A stretch of DNA of 64,000 nt from Nocardia sp. NBC_00565 (lineage in GTDB: Bacteria > Actinomycetota > Actinomycetes > Mycobacteriales > Mycobacteriaceae). Below the pieces are notes generated by a model. That model was not told where the DNA came from and ran no database searches. It saw only the letters and a list, made by a program, of their open reading frames with translations. Positions 32,215-40,265 of this stretch are shown piece after piece (the stretch's first letter is position 1; each line of letters starts with the position of its first letter). The translations under genes were made by a program, and so were the position numbers. Location: contig NZ_CP107785.1 in NCBI RefSeq assembly GCF_036345915.1, forward strand, positions 4,030,001 to 4,094,000, read 5' to 3'.

Positions 32215-33167
32215 GCCACCGCCTCCTGGGTGCCGACCAGCAGCCGGAACAGCACGGCCATCCGCATATGCACTCCGTTCGTCACCTGTTGCAGGATCGC
32301 CGCCTGCGGGGAATCCGCCACGGGCGAGGCGATTTCCATGCCGCGCAGCATCGGACCCGGATGCAGGACGACCGCGTGCTCCTCCAGCAGTGCGAGCCTG
32401 CGCTCGGAAAGCCCGTAGCTGACCGAATATTCGCGGACCGACGGGAAGAAGCCGCCGTTCATCCGCTCCTGCTGCACCCGCAGCATGAGAACCGCGTCCG
32501 CGCCCGGCAATTCGGCGTCCAAGCTGTGCGAGATCCGGGCGGGCCAGGTCTGCGCGCCGACCGGCAGCAGCGTGCGCGGCGCGACCAGCACCACCTCGGC
32601 GCCAAGAGTATTGAGCAGGAAGACATTCGAGCGCGCGACCCGGCTGTGCAGGATATCGCCGACGATGACGATCCGCTTGCCCTCGATCTCGCCGAGCCGC
32701 TGACGCAGCGTCAAGGCGTCGAGCAGGGCCTGAGTCGGGTGCTGATGGGTGCCGTCGCCCGCGTTGATGATCGCCGGGCCCGAGCGGCCCTCGGCCAGTG
32801 CCCAAGTATCCATCCAGCGCGCGATCTGATGGGCCGCACCGGAAGCCGGATGCCGAACGATGAGCGCGTCGGCGCCCGCCGCGTGCAGGGTCAGCGCGGT
32901 ATCACGCAGCGATTCGCCCTTGGACACCGAGGAGCTGCTGGCGCTGACGTTGATCACATCAGCGCTCATCCACTTGCCCGCGACCTCGAAGGACACGCGC
33001 GTGCGGGTCGAGTTCTCATAGAACACCGTCATCACGGTGCGCCCGCGCAGCGTCGGCAGCTTCTTGACCTCGCGGCCGAGCAGCGCCTGCTCGAAACGTT
33101 GGGCCTCGTCGAGCAGTTCCGTGGCAGCTGCGCGGTCCAAGTCGGTCACCGTCAGCAGATGTCTCAC
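32211..33167 (-). CDS. pyrB: Aspartate carbamoyltransferase catalytic subunit
   Basis: Condenses aspartate and carbamoyl phosphate. 318 residues with the carbamoyl-phosphate loop [13 protein letters not shown], the mobile SKGESLRDT loop, [12 protein letters not shown] and [12 protein letters not shown] 33167 ([11 protein letters not shown]) matches the mycobacterial N-terminus. It overlaps the TGA of a 27-codon mini-ORF as GTGA. The GAGG in that cassette is the only good ribosome binding site, so pyrB translation probably depends on the cassette. Confidence 0.96.
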   Translation of the reverse strand: MRHLLTVTDLDRAAATELLDEAQRFEQALLGREVKKLPTLRGRTVMTVFYENSTRTRVSFEVAGKWMSADVINVSASSSSVSKGESLRDTALTLHAAGADALIVRHPASGAAHQIARWMDTWALAEGRSGPAIINAGDGTHQHPTQALLDALTLRQRLGEIEGKRIVIVGDILHSRVARSNVFLLNTLGAEVVLVAPRTLLPVGAQTWPARISHSLDAELPGADAVLMLRVQQERMNGGFFPSVREYSVSYGLSERRLALLEEHAVVLHPGPMLRGMEIASPVADSPQAAILQQVTNGVHMRMAVLFRLLVGTQEAVA

Positions 33168-33247
33168 GACTGCGCCTCGCTGACGCTCGGCTCCGTCGTT
33201 CGGCATGCGGCCGCTGTGTTCATGGTTCGCTCGCTCCGCTCCCTCAC
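33164..33247 (-). CDS. Mini-ORF of start-codon cassette upstream of pyrB
   Basis: 27 codons from GTG 33247 to a TGA that overlaps the pyrB GTG. The peptide begins [14 protein letters not shown] and ends [11 protein letters not shown], clearly related to the two mini-ORFs before ribH. A GGGGGA ribosome binding site lies ahead of it. The bases CGCAGTCGTGAG occur both at its start and at the pyrB start, like a 12-bp duplication made when the cassette inserted behind the original pyrB start codon. Confidence 0.5.
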   Translation of the reverse strand: MRERSERTMNTAAACRTTEPSVSEAQS

Positions 33248-33317
33248 GACTGCGTCCCCCGAACCACGCGACCGGCACGGTCGACGCTGTAGTCCGGGTC
33301 GGGTCCGGCGAGCCGGT

Positions 33318-33953
33318 TCACTGCGCTTCCTCCTGATGCAAGTAGACGCCGTCGCGGCCGTCGTGTTCGGTGAGCAGAACGGAGATGTCCTCGCTGCGGG
33401 AGGTCGGCACGTTCTTGCCGACGAAATCCGCGCGGATGGGGAGTTCGCGGTGGCCGCGGTCGATGAGCACCGCGAGCTGGACGGCGCGCGGGCGGCCGAG
33501 GTCGCGCAGTCCGTCGAGCGCGGAGCGGACGGTGCGGCCGGAGAAGAGCACATCGTCGACGAGCACCACGAGCGCGTCCTCGATGCCGCCCTCGGGCACC
33601 GAGGTCCGCTCGAGCGGGCGGTGCGGGCGGCTGCGCAGATCGTCGCGGTAGAGGGTGATGTCCAGCGAGCCGAGGGCCGGGCGCACGCCGGAGAATTCCT
33701 CGATCTTGTCGGTGAGCCGCGCGGCGAGGGTGGTGCCGCGGGTGGGAATGCCGATCAGCACCACGCGCGGTGCGTCCGGCTCGCCCGAATCCAGGGCAGT
33801 CTTCTCGATGATCTGATGCGCGATGCGCGCGATGGTCCGGCCGACGTCAGAGGGAGACAACAGTTCACGTCCCGCGTCCACCCACTCCGGGGTGTGTCGC
33901 TGCGACGTTTCGGCAGCGCCGGACTTGGCGGCCCGTTCCTCGGGCACGGCCAT
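33318..33953 (-). CDS. pyrR: Pyrimidine regulator PyrR / uracil phosphoribosyltransferase-like
   Basis: Uridine-nucleotide-sensing RNA-binding regulator of pyr genes. 211 residues with the PRPP loop [18 protein letters not shown] and [14 protein letters not shown] basic [18 protein letters not shown] stretch lies in the usual RNA-binding face. ATG 33953 has GGAGG. It leads the pyr operon, and its leader carries a sequence like the known PyrR-binding loop overlapping the ribosome binding site region, so autoregulation at translation is likely, as shown for mycobacteria. Confidence 0.96.
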   Translation of the reverse strand: MAVPEERAAKSGAAETSQRHTPEWVDAGRELLSPSDVGRTIARIAHQIIEKTALDSGEPDAPRVVLIGIPTRGTTLAARLTDKIEEFSGVRPALGSLDITLYRDDLRSRPHRPLERTSVPEGGIEDALVVLVDDVLFSGRTVRSALDGLRDLGRPRAVQLAVLIDRGHRELPIRADFVGKNVPTSRSEDISVLLTEHDGRDGVYLHQEEAQ

Positions 33954-33969
33954 GCCGACCTCCTTCCCC

Positions 33970-33981
33970 GCCTCACCGGAC
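33970..33981 (-). promoter_or_regulatory. PyrR-binding RNA loop in the pyr leader
   Basis: GTCCGGTGAGGC, matching 10 of 12 positions of the PyrR loop GTCCAGAGAGGC known from Bacillus, followed at once by GGGGAAGGAGG, the pyrR ribosome binding site. The flanking ACGGACCGTCCGG can pair. Binding would block translation. Confidence 0.6.
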
Positions 33982-34010
33982 GGTCCGTTAAAGGATGTCT
34001 TACGGCAAGC

Positions 34011-34040
34011 AGCCTAGCAGCGCCGATTACACCGCTTTAA
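34011..34040 (-). promoter_or_regulatory. Probable pyr operon promoter
   Basis: TTAAAG (34035-34040), an 18-nt spacer, TAGGCT (34011-34016). It gives a leader of about 50 nt that includes the PyrR loop. Confidence 0.45.
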
Positions 34041-34234
34041 CCAGCCATATCCGTTGTGAGCAGGACCACCGACCGGCGGTTGGCCGGGCCAGGCGGCGAA
34101 TTCCGGTCAGGTCGGGCATTCCGGACAGCAGACTTTCGGCGGTGTCGATTTACAGCCGGGTCGCCGACGACTCATCGGATGCTTCCGGGCGTGCTCGGGA
34201 CCGTTTTTCGCTAGCACATACGTTCGATAGGGCG

Positions 34235-34240
34235 TAGATT
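34235..34240 (+). promoter_or_regulatory. Leaderless -10 box of the AlkB-like gene
   Basis: TAGATT with exactly 7 nt to the ATG at 34248 and no Shine-Dalgarno sequence, pointing to a leaderless mRNA. Confidence 0.45.
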
Positions 34241-34247
34241 CGGCGGC

Positions 34248-34874
34248 ATGTCGACACCGCTGCAGGGATCACTGCTCGACGGGTTCGGGGAGATCGAGGT
34301 CGGAGGACTCGCGCGCATACAACGAACGATGTTGAGCCATGGGGCGTGGGTGGATGTGCTGCCCGGATGGCTGTGCGGGGCGGATGTGCTGTTCGAGCGA
34401 TTGGTGGATGGGGTGCCGTGGCAGGCGGAGCGGCGGCCGATGTACGACCGGGTGGTAGACGTACCGAGGTTGCTCTGTTTCTACGAGGAAGGAGCAGCGC
34501 TGCCCGATCCGGCGTTGAACGAGGCGCGGGAGGCGTTGAGTGCGCACTATCGCGAGGAACTCGGGGAGCCGTTGCGCACCGCGGGGTTGTGCTATTACCG
34601 CGACGGGCGCGACAGCGTGGCCTGGCACGGCGATACCTTCGGGCGCGGCGCGACCGATGACACCATGGTGGCCATCGTCTCGATCGGTGCGCCTCGGGCA
34701 TTGCTGCTGCGGCCGCGCGGCGGTGGCGCGAGCATTCGATATCAGGTCGGGCACGGAGATCTGCTGGTGATGGGCGGCTCGTGCCAGCGCACCTGGGAGC
34801 ATGCGGTGCCGAAGACGCGCAGGCCCGCGGGCCCGCGGATCAGTATTCAATTCCGGCCGCGCGGCGTCCGCTAG
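34248..34874 (+). CDS. AlkB-like 2-oxoglutarate/Fe(II) dioxygenase
   Basis: 208 residues of the AlkB family, which removes methyl groups from alkylated bases by oxidation. The iron triad is visible as WHGDTFG (His127, Asp129) and TWEHAVPK (His185), with the 2-oxoglutarate Arg in RISIQFRPR. The substrate loop region includes LLCFYEEGAALPDP. It is divergent from the pyr operon. Substrate preference (DNA or RNA repair) cannot be decided from sequence alone. Confidence 0.9.
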   Translation: MSTPLQGSLLDGFGEIEVGGLARIQRTMLSHGAWVDVLPGWLCGADVLFERLVDGVPWQAERRPMYDRVVDVPRLLCFYEEGAALPDPALNEAREALSAHYREELGEPLRTAGLCYYRDGRDSVAWHGDTFGRGATDDTMVAIVSIGAPRALLLRPRGGGASIRYQVGHGDLLVMGGSCQRTWEHAVPKTRRPAGPRISIQFRPRGVR

Positions 34875-34889
34875 ATCCGGCGCACGCGA

Positions 34890-34920
34890 CTTGACCTGAA
34901 CCTCGGTTGAGATAAGAAGC
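34890..34920 (+). promoter_or_regulatory. MerR/SoxR-type promoter without intact gene
   Basis: TTGACC, then the dyad TGAACC-TC-GGTTGA, then ATAAGAAG. This arrangement, a -35 overlapping a dyad and a stretched spacer, is typical of MerR-family targets. A second site with the same layout lies at 50043. The downstream frame has lost its start codon. Confidence 0.5.
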
Positions 34921-34937
34921 TGATCTCCATCAGCGCA

Positions 34938-35096
34938 ACGACAATTCAGCCCGTGGTCGAGGACAGCACGACCGATCACACCGCCGACATTGCCGCGATC
35001 GAACAGATCGTCACCAATGTGGACCGCGGCCCGGCAGAACACGTTGGTCCCGAAGGCTCAGTGAACGACCGCAGGCGCCGCAGCAGCATCCACTGA
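34938..35096 (+). pseudogene. Decayed NTF2-like (SgcJ/EcaC-type) gene remnant
   Basis: An open frame with no ATG, GTG or TTG start, reading TTIQPVVEDSTTDHTADIAA then IEQIVTNVDRGPAEH before breaking into basic sequence and a TGA. The AAIEQIV pattern is typical of the first helix of small SnoaL/NTF2-like proteins, which would be about 130-150 residues when whole. The promoter upstream is intact, so the gene seems to have lost its start codon and most of its body. Confidence 0.45.
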
Positions 35097-35112
35097 TGCG
35101 GCGCCCGCGTGA

Positions 35113-35961
35113 TCAGTTCGGCGCAAGTGGTTCGGATGCCTCGAGCGCCGGAAGACGACGGCGACGAACGGTCGCGCCGTGCGACCAGATCGCTCGCTGT
35201 ACTTCTTCGGCCGGCCCATGCCCATCGCATCGGGCGAGCACTTCGGCGCGAGCCTGACGCGCGATACTCACCTTCCGGCGGTACTGCCGGAAGATCTGCA
35301 CCTCGCCGTTCCTTTCCTCGTCCAGGAACTCGTAGTCCATGCCGTAGCAGGCGTAGGTGCCGAGCGTCGCGAGCGAGGTCCCCCAGGAACGCAACTGATC
35401 GGGCGCCCCGAAGATCGTGACCAGCCCGCCGATCCGATCGACCCGCTCCCACCCGGTCGGCACATCGACGAAATGCCAGCTCCGCTCCCCCGGACCCTGC
35501 GCACGCCACTCCCGCAGCCGCGCGACCGCGGCATCCAGACCGAAGGTCTGCCAGCGCACCGTGCCCTGCGAACGATCGCGCAACGGCAGCCGCCTGCGCA
35601 GCGCCGCGGCCGCGGCACGGGTGAAGACGGTCAGCTCCGAGGGCACCAGCACAATCGGATCGGACGGCGCGGCGTCGAACGGATTCGGATCCAGATGCAC
35701 CGGATCGATCACCACGAGCGTGCCCGGCCGGCGCTGATAAGCCAGACCCCACAGCAGCCGAGCCAGGACCCGAGCACCGCGCCAGTCGGAGAGCACATGC
35801 CAGGTGTCGTGAAACCGGTTGGTCGCGAATCGGACATCGTTGCCGGGCCGCAGGCTCAGCACCGTGTACACCCGGCCATCGAGCACCATCGTGCGTCGAT
35901 GCAGTTTCACCATATCGTCGGCGGCCGAACCGCGGCGCGGCCGTTTGTTCTGCGCGGCCAC
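35113..35961 (-). CDS. Hypothetical protein
   Basis: 282 residues from GTG 35961, chosen for the GGAGG 5 nt before it. No named domain is recognised. A basic N-terminus (KRPRRGSAADDMVKLHRR) is followed by NRFHDTWHVLSDWRGARVLARLLWG, PGTLVVIDPVHLDPNPFD, and a C-terminal part ending RRRRLPALEASEPLAPN. It has no signal peptide or membrane segment. The sequence looks like a soluble enzyme or binding protein of limited distribution. It is divergent from the HD-domain gene at 36094. Confidence 0.65.
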   Translation of the reverse strand: MAAQNKRPRRGSAADDMVKLHRRTMVLDGRVYTVLSLRPGNDVRFATNRFHDTWHVLSDWRGARVLARLLWGLAYQRRPGTLVVIDPVHLDPNPFDAAPSDPIVLVPSELTVFTRAAAAALRRRLPLRDRSQGTVRWQTFGLDAAVARLREWRAQGPGERSWHFVDVPTGWERVDRIGGLVTIFGAPDQLRSWGTSLATLGTYACYGMDYEFLDEERNGEVQIFRQYRRKVSIARQARAEVLARCDGHGPAEEVQRAIWSHGATVRRRRLPALEASEPLAPN

Positions 35962-36093
35962 GTTCACCTCCAGTTCTGCCTCGCGTGTATTCCAGGAGAA
36001 CACGCGCGACCAGCGGCGGCAACGGATTATTTGCGCGCGACGCAGTGGCCCAGAGCACAGCGCCGAGCGACATCGCCCCGATAGATTGGCCAT

Positions 36094-36807
36094 ATGAGTA
36101 ATCCCGGGGCGGGAGTTTTGGCCGTGATGCCGCTGCATACGATCAGCGAGGTCTACGGCGAATCCGGACTGCGCGAACGACTACTTCTCGAAATCGCCGA
36201 ACTACCCGATACCGACCGTCTCACCGAAGCACTCGAACTGGCCACCGAACTGCACCGCGACGATCGCTACGGCCGCGAACCGTATCTGAATCACGTACTG
36301 CGGGTGGCGATTCGGATCATCAGTCATTACGAGGTGCACGATCCGGACGTCGTCGCGGCCGGACTGCTGCACGATTCCGTCGAAGATCACCCCGCCGAAC
36401 TGGCGGGCACCCGTCCCGGCTCACAGACCGATGCCGCACTGGCCGAACTCGGCGATCGCTTCGGCACGCGCGTCGCCGAACTCGTCGCGGCCGTGACCAA
36501 TCCCGAACCGGATCCGGCCATCGATCGGCTCGCGCAATACCGCGAACACGTGGCGGCCAACCTCGATCGCGCGCCATGGGCCCGCATCGTCAAACTGTCC
36601 GACTTCACCGATAACGGTGTCGGCATCCTGTACGCCGACGGTCCGGCGATGCGTAAGCTCGCCATCAAATATCGCCCGCTCACCGAGGTCTACCGCGAAC
36701 TCGTCACCCGTCCGGACACCCCGCTGGCCGAGCACGTCAAGCGGCACATCCTGCATCAGCTCGACAGTGCCGACGAACGTTTCGACGCGATTCTGGCCCG
36801 GGACTGA
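36094..36807 (+). CDS. HD-domain phosphohydrolase, SpoT/MESH1-like
   Basis: 237 residues with the HD metal site of RelA/SpoT-type hydrolases: NHVLRVA (His67), LLHDSVEDHP (His93-Asp94 and Glu97-Asp98) and KLSDFTDN near residue 170. This group includes stand-alone (p)ppGpp hydrolases, but the exact substrate is unproven and no synthetase domain is fused. A TAGATT box 6 nt before ATG 36094 suggests a leaderless mRNA; a second ATG is at 36127. It converges on a TetR gene with 7 nt between stops. Confidence 0.82.
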   Translation: MSNPGAGVLAVMPLHTISEVYGESGLRERLLLEIAELPDTDRLTEALELATELHRDDRYGREPYLNHVLRVAIRIISHYEVHDPDVVAAGLLHDSVEDHPAELAGTRPGSQTDAALAELGDRFGTRVAELVAAVTNPEPDPAIDRLAQYREHVAANLDRAPWARIVKLSDFTDNGVGILYADGPAMRKLAIKYRPLTEVYRELVTRPDTPLAEHVKRHILHQLDSADERFDAILARD

Positions 36808-36814
36808 CTGCCGG

Positions 36815-37402
36815 TTACGGCGCGCGCAAGACCGATTCGACGAGTTCGCGCATGGCGGCCAGCAGTCGCTCGCCCTGCCCCTCGCGGATCATTTGCGGCA
36901 CCAGTTCGCCGCCCAACGGCGCGAGCAGCAGACTGCCGACGGCCTCCGCGTCGATATCCGGCCGGGCCGCGCGCAGCATCGAGGTGATATGCGCGGCCCA
37001 GAAGGCGTGGACCTCATCCCTTCTCGGATGCGGCGGGATGGTGTTGTAGGCAATGATCAGCTCGACGTTATCGATCACCAGGCGGGTCATGGCGTCGAAG
37101 TAGGCGATTAGTCGTTCTGCGGGCGGCGCGCCGGGGCCGAGCGGCGGCGGACCGTTGGAAATATCGTCCATCAGGGTGAAGGCCCGCTCACCGAGCAACT
37201 CCCGCAGCAGACCAGCGCGGTTGCCGAAGCGGTGGAAGATGGTGCCCTTGCCGACGCCCGCCGCCGCGGCGACGCGGTCCATGGTGATCGACGCCGCGCC
37301 GTGCTCGGCGAGCAAGGTGGCGGTCGCATCGAGGATCGCGCGCCGGTTGCGCGCGGCATCCGCCCGTTCCCTCGGCCGATCGCTCGAAACACCGTCGGTC
37401 AT
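36815..37402 (-). CDS. TetR-family transcriptional regulator
   Basis: 195 residues. Helix-turn-helix: ITMDRVAAAAGVGKGTIFHRFGNRAGLLREL. The C-terminal domain (about residues 85-190) is of the type common in repressors of nearby oxidoreductases. ATG 37402 has AAGGCGGG. Divergent from the quinone oxidoreductase gene at 37493; the 90-bp gap carries a long dyad that should be its operator. Confidence 0.9.
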   Translation of the reverse strand: MTDGVSSDRPRERADAARNRRAILDATATLLAEHGAASITMDRVAAAAGVGKGTIFHRFGNRAGLLRELLGERAFTLMDDISNGPPPLGPGAPPAERLIAYFDAMTRLVIDNVELIIAYNTIPPHPRRDEVHAFWAAHITSMLRAARPDIDAEAVGSLLLAPLGGELVPQMIREGQGERLLAAMRELVESVLRAP

Positions 37403-37432
37403 CACACCCGCCTTCTGCACAGCATTGACAAC

Positions 37433-37477
37433 TTGACCGGCGGTCCATATCGTCCGAATAACTGGACCGACAGTCAA
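37433..37477. promoter_or_regulatory. Long dyad between tetR and the quinone oxidoreductase gene
   Basis: TTGACCGGCGGTCCA (37433-37447) and TGGACCGACAGTCAA (37463-37477) are inverted copies with two mismatches, centres 30 bp apart. The first contains TTGACC, a likely -35 of the plus-strand gene, with AATAAC 18 nt further, so repressor binding would block transcription. Confidence 0.6.
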
Positions 37478-37492
37478 TTTATGGAGTTCTCG

Positions 37493-38461
37493 ATGAAGGC
37501 AATCGTAATGACGGGCATCGGCGCACCCGAGGTCCTGGTCGTTCAGGACGTCGCGGCGCCACAGCCGGGCCCGGGCGAGCTGGTGATCCGGACCGAGGCG
37601 ATCCCGGTACTGTTCCCGGAGACCAAACTGCGCTCGGGCGAGTTCCCGGTGCCAGTCGAGCCACCGCTGGTCTTCGGTTTCCAGGCCGCCGGAGTGGTCA
37701 CCGAGGTCGGGGCCGACGTGGACGCGACGTGGGTCGGCCGACGAGTCGCCGTGGACACTGCGGGCTTCGGCTCGTACGCCGAATTCGTTTCCGCGCCTGC
37801 AGCTTCCGCCACTCCGCTTCCAACTGGCCTGTCGTCGGTCGACGCGGCCGCGGTGCTGATGAACGGATCGGTGGCACTACCGCTACTGGAGACGGCGGCC
37901 CTGGCCGGGAACGAGACGGTGCTGATCGAAGCCGCCGCCACGGGTGTCGGCAGCTCGCTCACCCAGCTCGCGAAGGAATTCGGCGCGGCGCGGGTGATCG
38001 CGACCGCGGGTGGGCCCGAGAAGTGCGCTCGCGCACTGGAATTGGGTGCGGATGAGGTGATCGATCACAATGCACAGGACTGGCCGATCCGGTTGCGCGA
38101 AATCCTCGACGGCGCAACGGTCGACGTGGTCTTCGATTCGATCGGCGGCACCAGCGCCCTCGACCTGCTCGACGCCATAACGCCGTTGCGGGGCCGGATG
38201 CTCAGCTACGGATGGCTTTCCGGCGCACCGGCGCAGGTGTCGGCGATGGACCTGATCACCCGCGGGCTCACCCTCGTCGGGTGCGCCGGGCCGGATTGGC
38301 TCGCCGGTGTCGCGCGGTCGCGGGCCGCGGTGCTGGACCGGGCCGCCGCGGGAACTCTCGCTCCCCTGGTCGATTCCGTGCTGCCGCTCGAGGAGGCCGC
38401 CACGGCGCATCGGCGCATCGAGGAGCGCTCCCCGCTGGGCAAGATCGTGTTGCGCCCGTAA
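37493..38461 (+). CDS. NADPH:quinone oxidoreductase, zinc-free MDR family
   Basis: 322 residues of the medium-chain dehydrogenase family, quinone-oxidoreductase type. An N-terminal GroES-like domain is followed by the Rossmann domain: VLIEAAATGVGSSLTQLAKEF, then VIATAGGPEKCARALELGAD. The catalytic zinc ligands are absent. ATG 37493 (MKAIVMTG) is preferred over 37481 because GGAG lies 6 nt before it. Likely reduces electrophilic quinones or enones and is induced when the neighbouring TetR protein lets go. Confidence 0.9.
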   Translation: MKAIVMTGIGAPEVLVVQDVAAPQPGPGELVIRTEAIPVLFPETKLRSGEFPVPVEPPLVFGFQAAGVVTEVGADVDATWVGRRVAVDTAGFGSYAEFVSAPAASATPLPTGLSSVDAAAVLMNGSVALPLLETAALAGNETVLIEAAATGVGSSLTQLAKEFGAARVIATAGGPEKCARALELGADEVIDHNAQDWPIRLREILDGATVDVVFDSIGGTSALDLLDAITPLRGRMLSYGWLSGAPAQVSAMDLITRGLTLVGCAGPDWLAGVARSRAAVLDRAAAGTLAPLVDSVLPLEEAATAHRRIEERSPLGKIVLRP

Positions 38462-38890
38462 TTTGCGGGCCGAGCCGCGCTTCCAACAGCACCGCACAAC
38501 TGTCCCAGACAAATTGCGCAACCTCGGCGGCCAGATCTACGCCGCGAGATCGGCTTGCGGCGACTTCGGGCATAGCAACCAAGTCCGCCATCGTCGACCG
38601 ACTGCGAATCCCTCTGCCTCCATTGATGTTTCCCGTGAATCAGCGGAAATACTCTGTTTCAGAATCCGTGTCAGCAAACCGCGTGCGCGGCGGGACGGAG
38701 CCCGGCGCGACAGCACGTCGTCACGAAGATCGCCGTAACCCTAGATCGCCGGTTCGCCTTCCTCGCGGTCCATCGGCCGACCAGCCTCGACGTCACCGCG
38801 GGCTGGGGCGCCGCCCAACCTGAAGATCCGCACCATTTGTCCGCCTTCGCACCCTGTAGGGGCGCCAGGGCCGACAAAGCTGCGGGGGGG
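38462..38890. other. Intergenic region
   Basis: 429 bp between two convergent genes. Frames on both strands lack ribosome binding sites and recognisable domains. I see nothing else in it. Confidence 0.4.
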
Positions 38891-40120
38891 TTAGGGGCGG
38901 CGGGCGTAGTGGGGGGCGTGTTCGGGGCGGATGCCGCGGGCTAGCAGGTATGCGGGGATGCTGCGGATGATGGGGATTCGGCGGAAGACGCGAATCGGTA
39001 GCGGGGCCTGCGGGGCGGCGGTGAGGTCCAGGTCGCCGGAAAGGGTGGGGCGCAGGACGCGGGCATGAAGGAAGCGCTGCATACCTTGGGTGACGGCGGT
39101 TGGCAGGGTGCGGCGGCGTTGCACGCGGCGCAGGTCGGCGGTGCCGACGGTGCCCGAACGCAGTGGTGCGGCAAGGATTTCGGCGGTGGCGACGGCATCC
39201 TGGACGGCGAGGTTGATGCCGACTCCGCCGACCGGTGACATCGCGTGGGCGGCGTCGCCGATGCAGAGCAGGCCCTCGGTGTACCACTTGTCCAGGCGGT
39301 CCAATTTCACATCGAGCAGTTTCACCTCGTCCCAGCTGGTCAACGCGTCGACGCGATCGAGCAGCCAGGGCACGGCATCGGCCATCGTCCGCATGATCTC
39401 GCCGACGGGGCCGCGGCGCGCCGTTTCGTCGGCGCCCTTGGCGATGAGCGTCGCGCATTGCCAATAGTCGCCGCGATCGAGCAGGACCGCGCCGCGCTTG
39501 TTGCTGACGATCGGAATCGCGCCCGCGGGGTCGGTGTCGTTGCGGGGCAGGCGGAACCACCACACATCCATTGGCGTCGGCCAGCTGTGCGAGGACAGCC
39601 CCGCCGCCGCCCGCAGCAGCGAATCGCGGCCGTCGCACGCGACAGTGAGGTCGGCGCGGAGTTCGCCGGTGGCACCGTCAGTGGTGCGGTAGGCGGTGCC
39701 GACGACCTTGCCGTCGAACCGAACCAGGCCGGTCGCTTCGGTATTCATGCGCAGATGGAAGCTCGGCTCTCGCTCGGCAGCGCGGGCCAGCAAGTCCAGC
39801 AGGTCCCACTGCGGCACCATAGCGATGTACTTGTGCTTGCCGGGCAGATTCTTCAGGGTGGCCAGGGTCTGCACCGAGCCGCCGATCGGCAGTTGGATCG
39901 AATCGAGTTTGCGCGCGTGCAGTGTCGCGAACTCCGCCCCCAGCCCCAATTCGTCGAGTAGGTCCAGGGTCGTGGGATGCACTGTGTCGCCACGGAAGTC
40001 GCGCAGGAAGTCCTTGTGTTTCTCCAACACGGTCACATCGATACCGGCGCGTGCCAGCAGCAGTCCGAGCACCATACCGGCCGGTCCACCACCGACCACC
40101 AGACACGTGGTGCGTTCCAT
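38891..40120 (-). CDS. FAD-dependent monooxygenase, PHBH/UbiH type
   Basis: 409 residues of the class A flavoprotein monooxygenases. The FAD Rossmann motif is VVGGGPAGMVLGLLLARAG at the N-terminus. The second motif DLTVACDGRDSLLR lies near residue 180 and the third LCIGDAAHAMSPVGGVGINLA near 285. Such enzymes hydroxylate aromatic or related substrates with NAD(P)H and O2. The start has GGAGG. It is a single gene; the substrate is unknown. Confidence 0.9.
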   Translation of the reverse strand: MERTTCLVVGGGPAGMVLGLLLARAGIDVTVLEKHKDFLRDFRGDTVHPTTLDLLDELGLGAEFATLHARKLDSIQLPIGGSVQTLATLKNLPGKHKYIAMVPQWDLLDLLARAAEREPSFHLRMNTEATGLVRFDGKVVGTAYRTTDGATGELRADLTVACDGRDSLLRAAAGLSSHSWPTPMDVWWFRLPRNDTDPAGAIPIVSNKRGAVLLDRGDYWQCATLIAKGADETARRGPVGEIMRTMADAVPWLLDRVDALTSWDEVKLLDVKLDRLDKWYTEGLLCIGDAAHAMSPVGGVGINLAVQDAVATAEILAAPLRSGTVGTADLRRVQRRRTLPTAVTQGMQRFLHARVLRPTLSGDLDLTAAPQAPLPIRVFRRIPIIRSIPAYLLARGIRPEHAPHYARRP

Positions 40121-40265
40121 CGACCGGCCTCCCTCCGTGCGCCGGCGGGACGTCGCCCGGGCGCGGATGAATCAGTGTTCCCTGGGCCCACCTCAATCGT
40201 ATGCCGCACAGGCGAGCGCCGAACCGCAACCACGCCAAGCGGTCACCGGGATTCGCCCCGCAGAA

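Noticed and set aside
30913..32805. 630-codon version of pyrC
   Set aside because: The extra 197 residues are pyrB read out of frame; pyrC starts at the ATGA overlap at 32214.
34976..36073. 365-codon minus-strand frame overlapping the hypothetical gene at 35113
   Set aside because: Different frame of the same region with skewed Arg/Gly content; the 35113-35961 frame has a GGAGG and normal composition.
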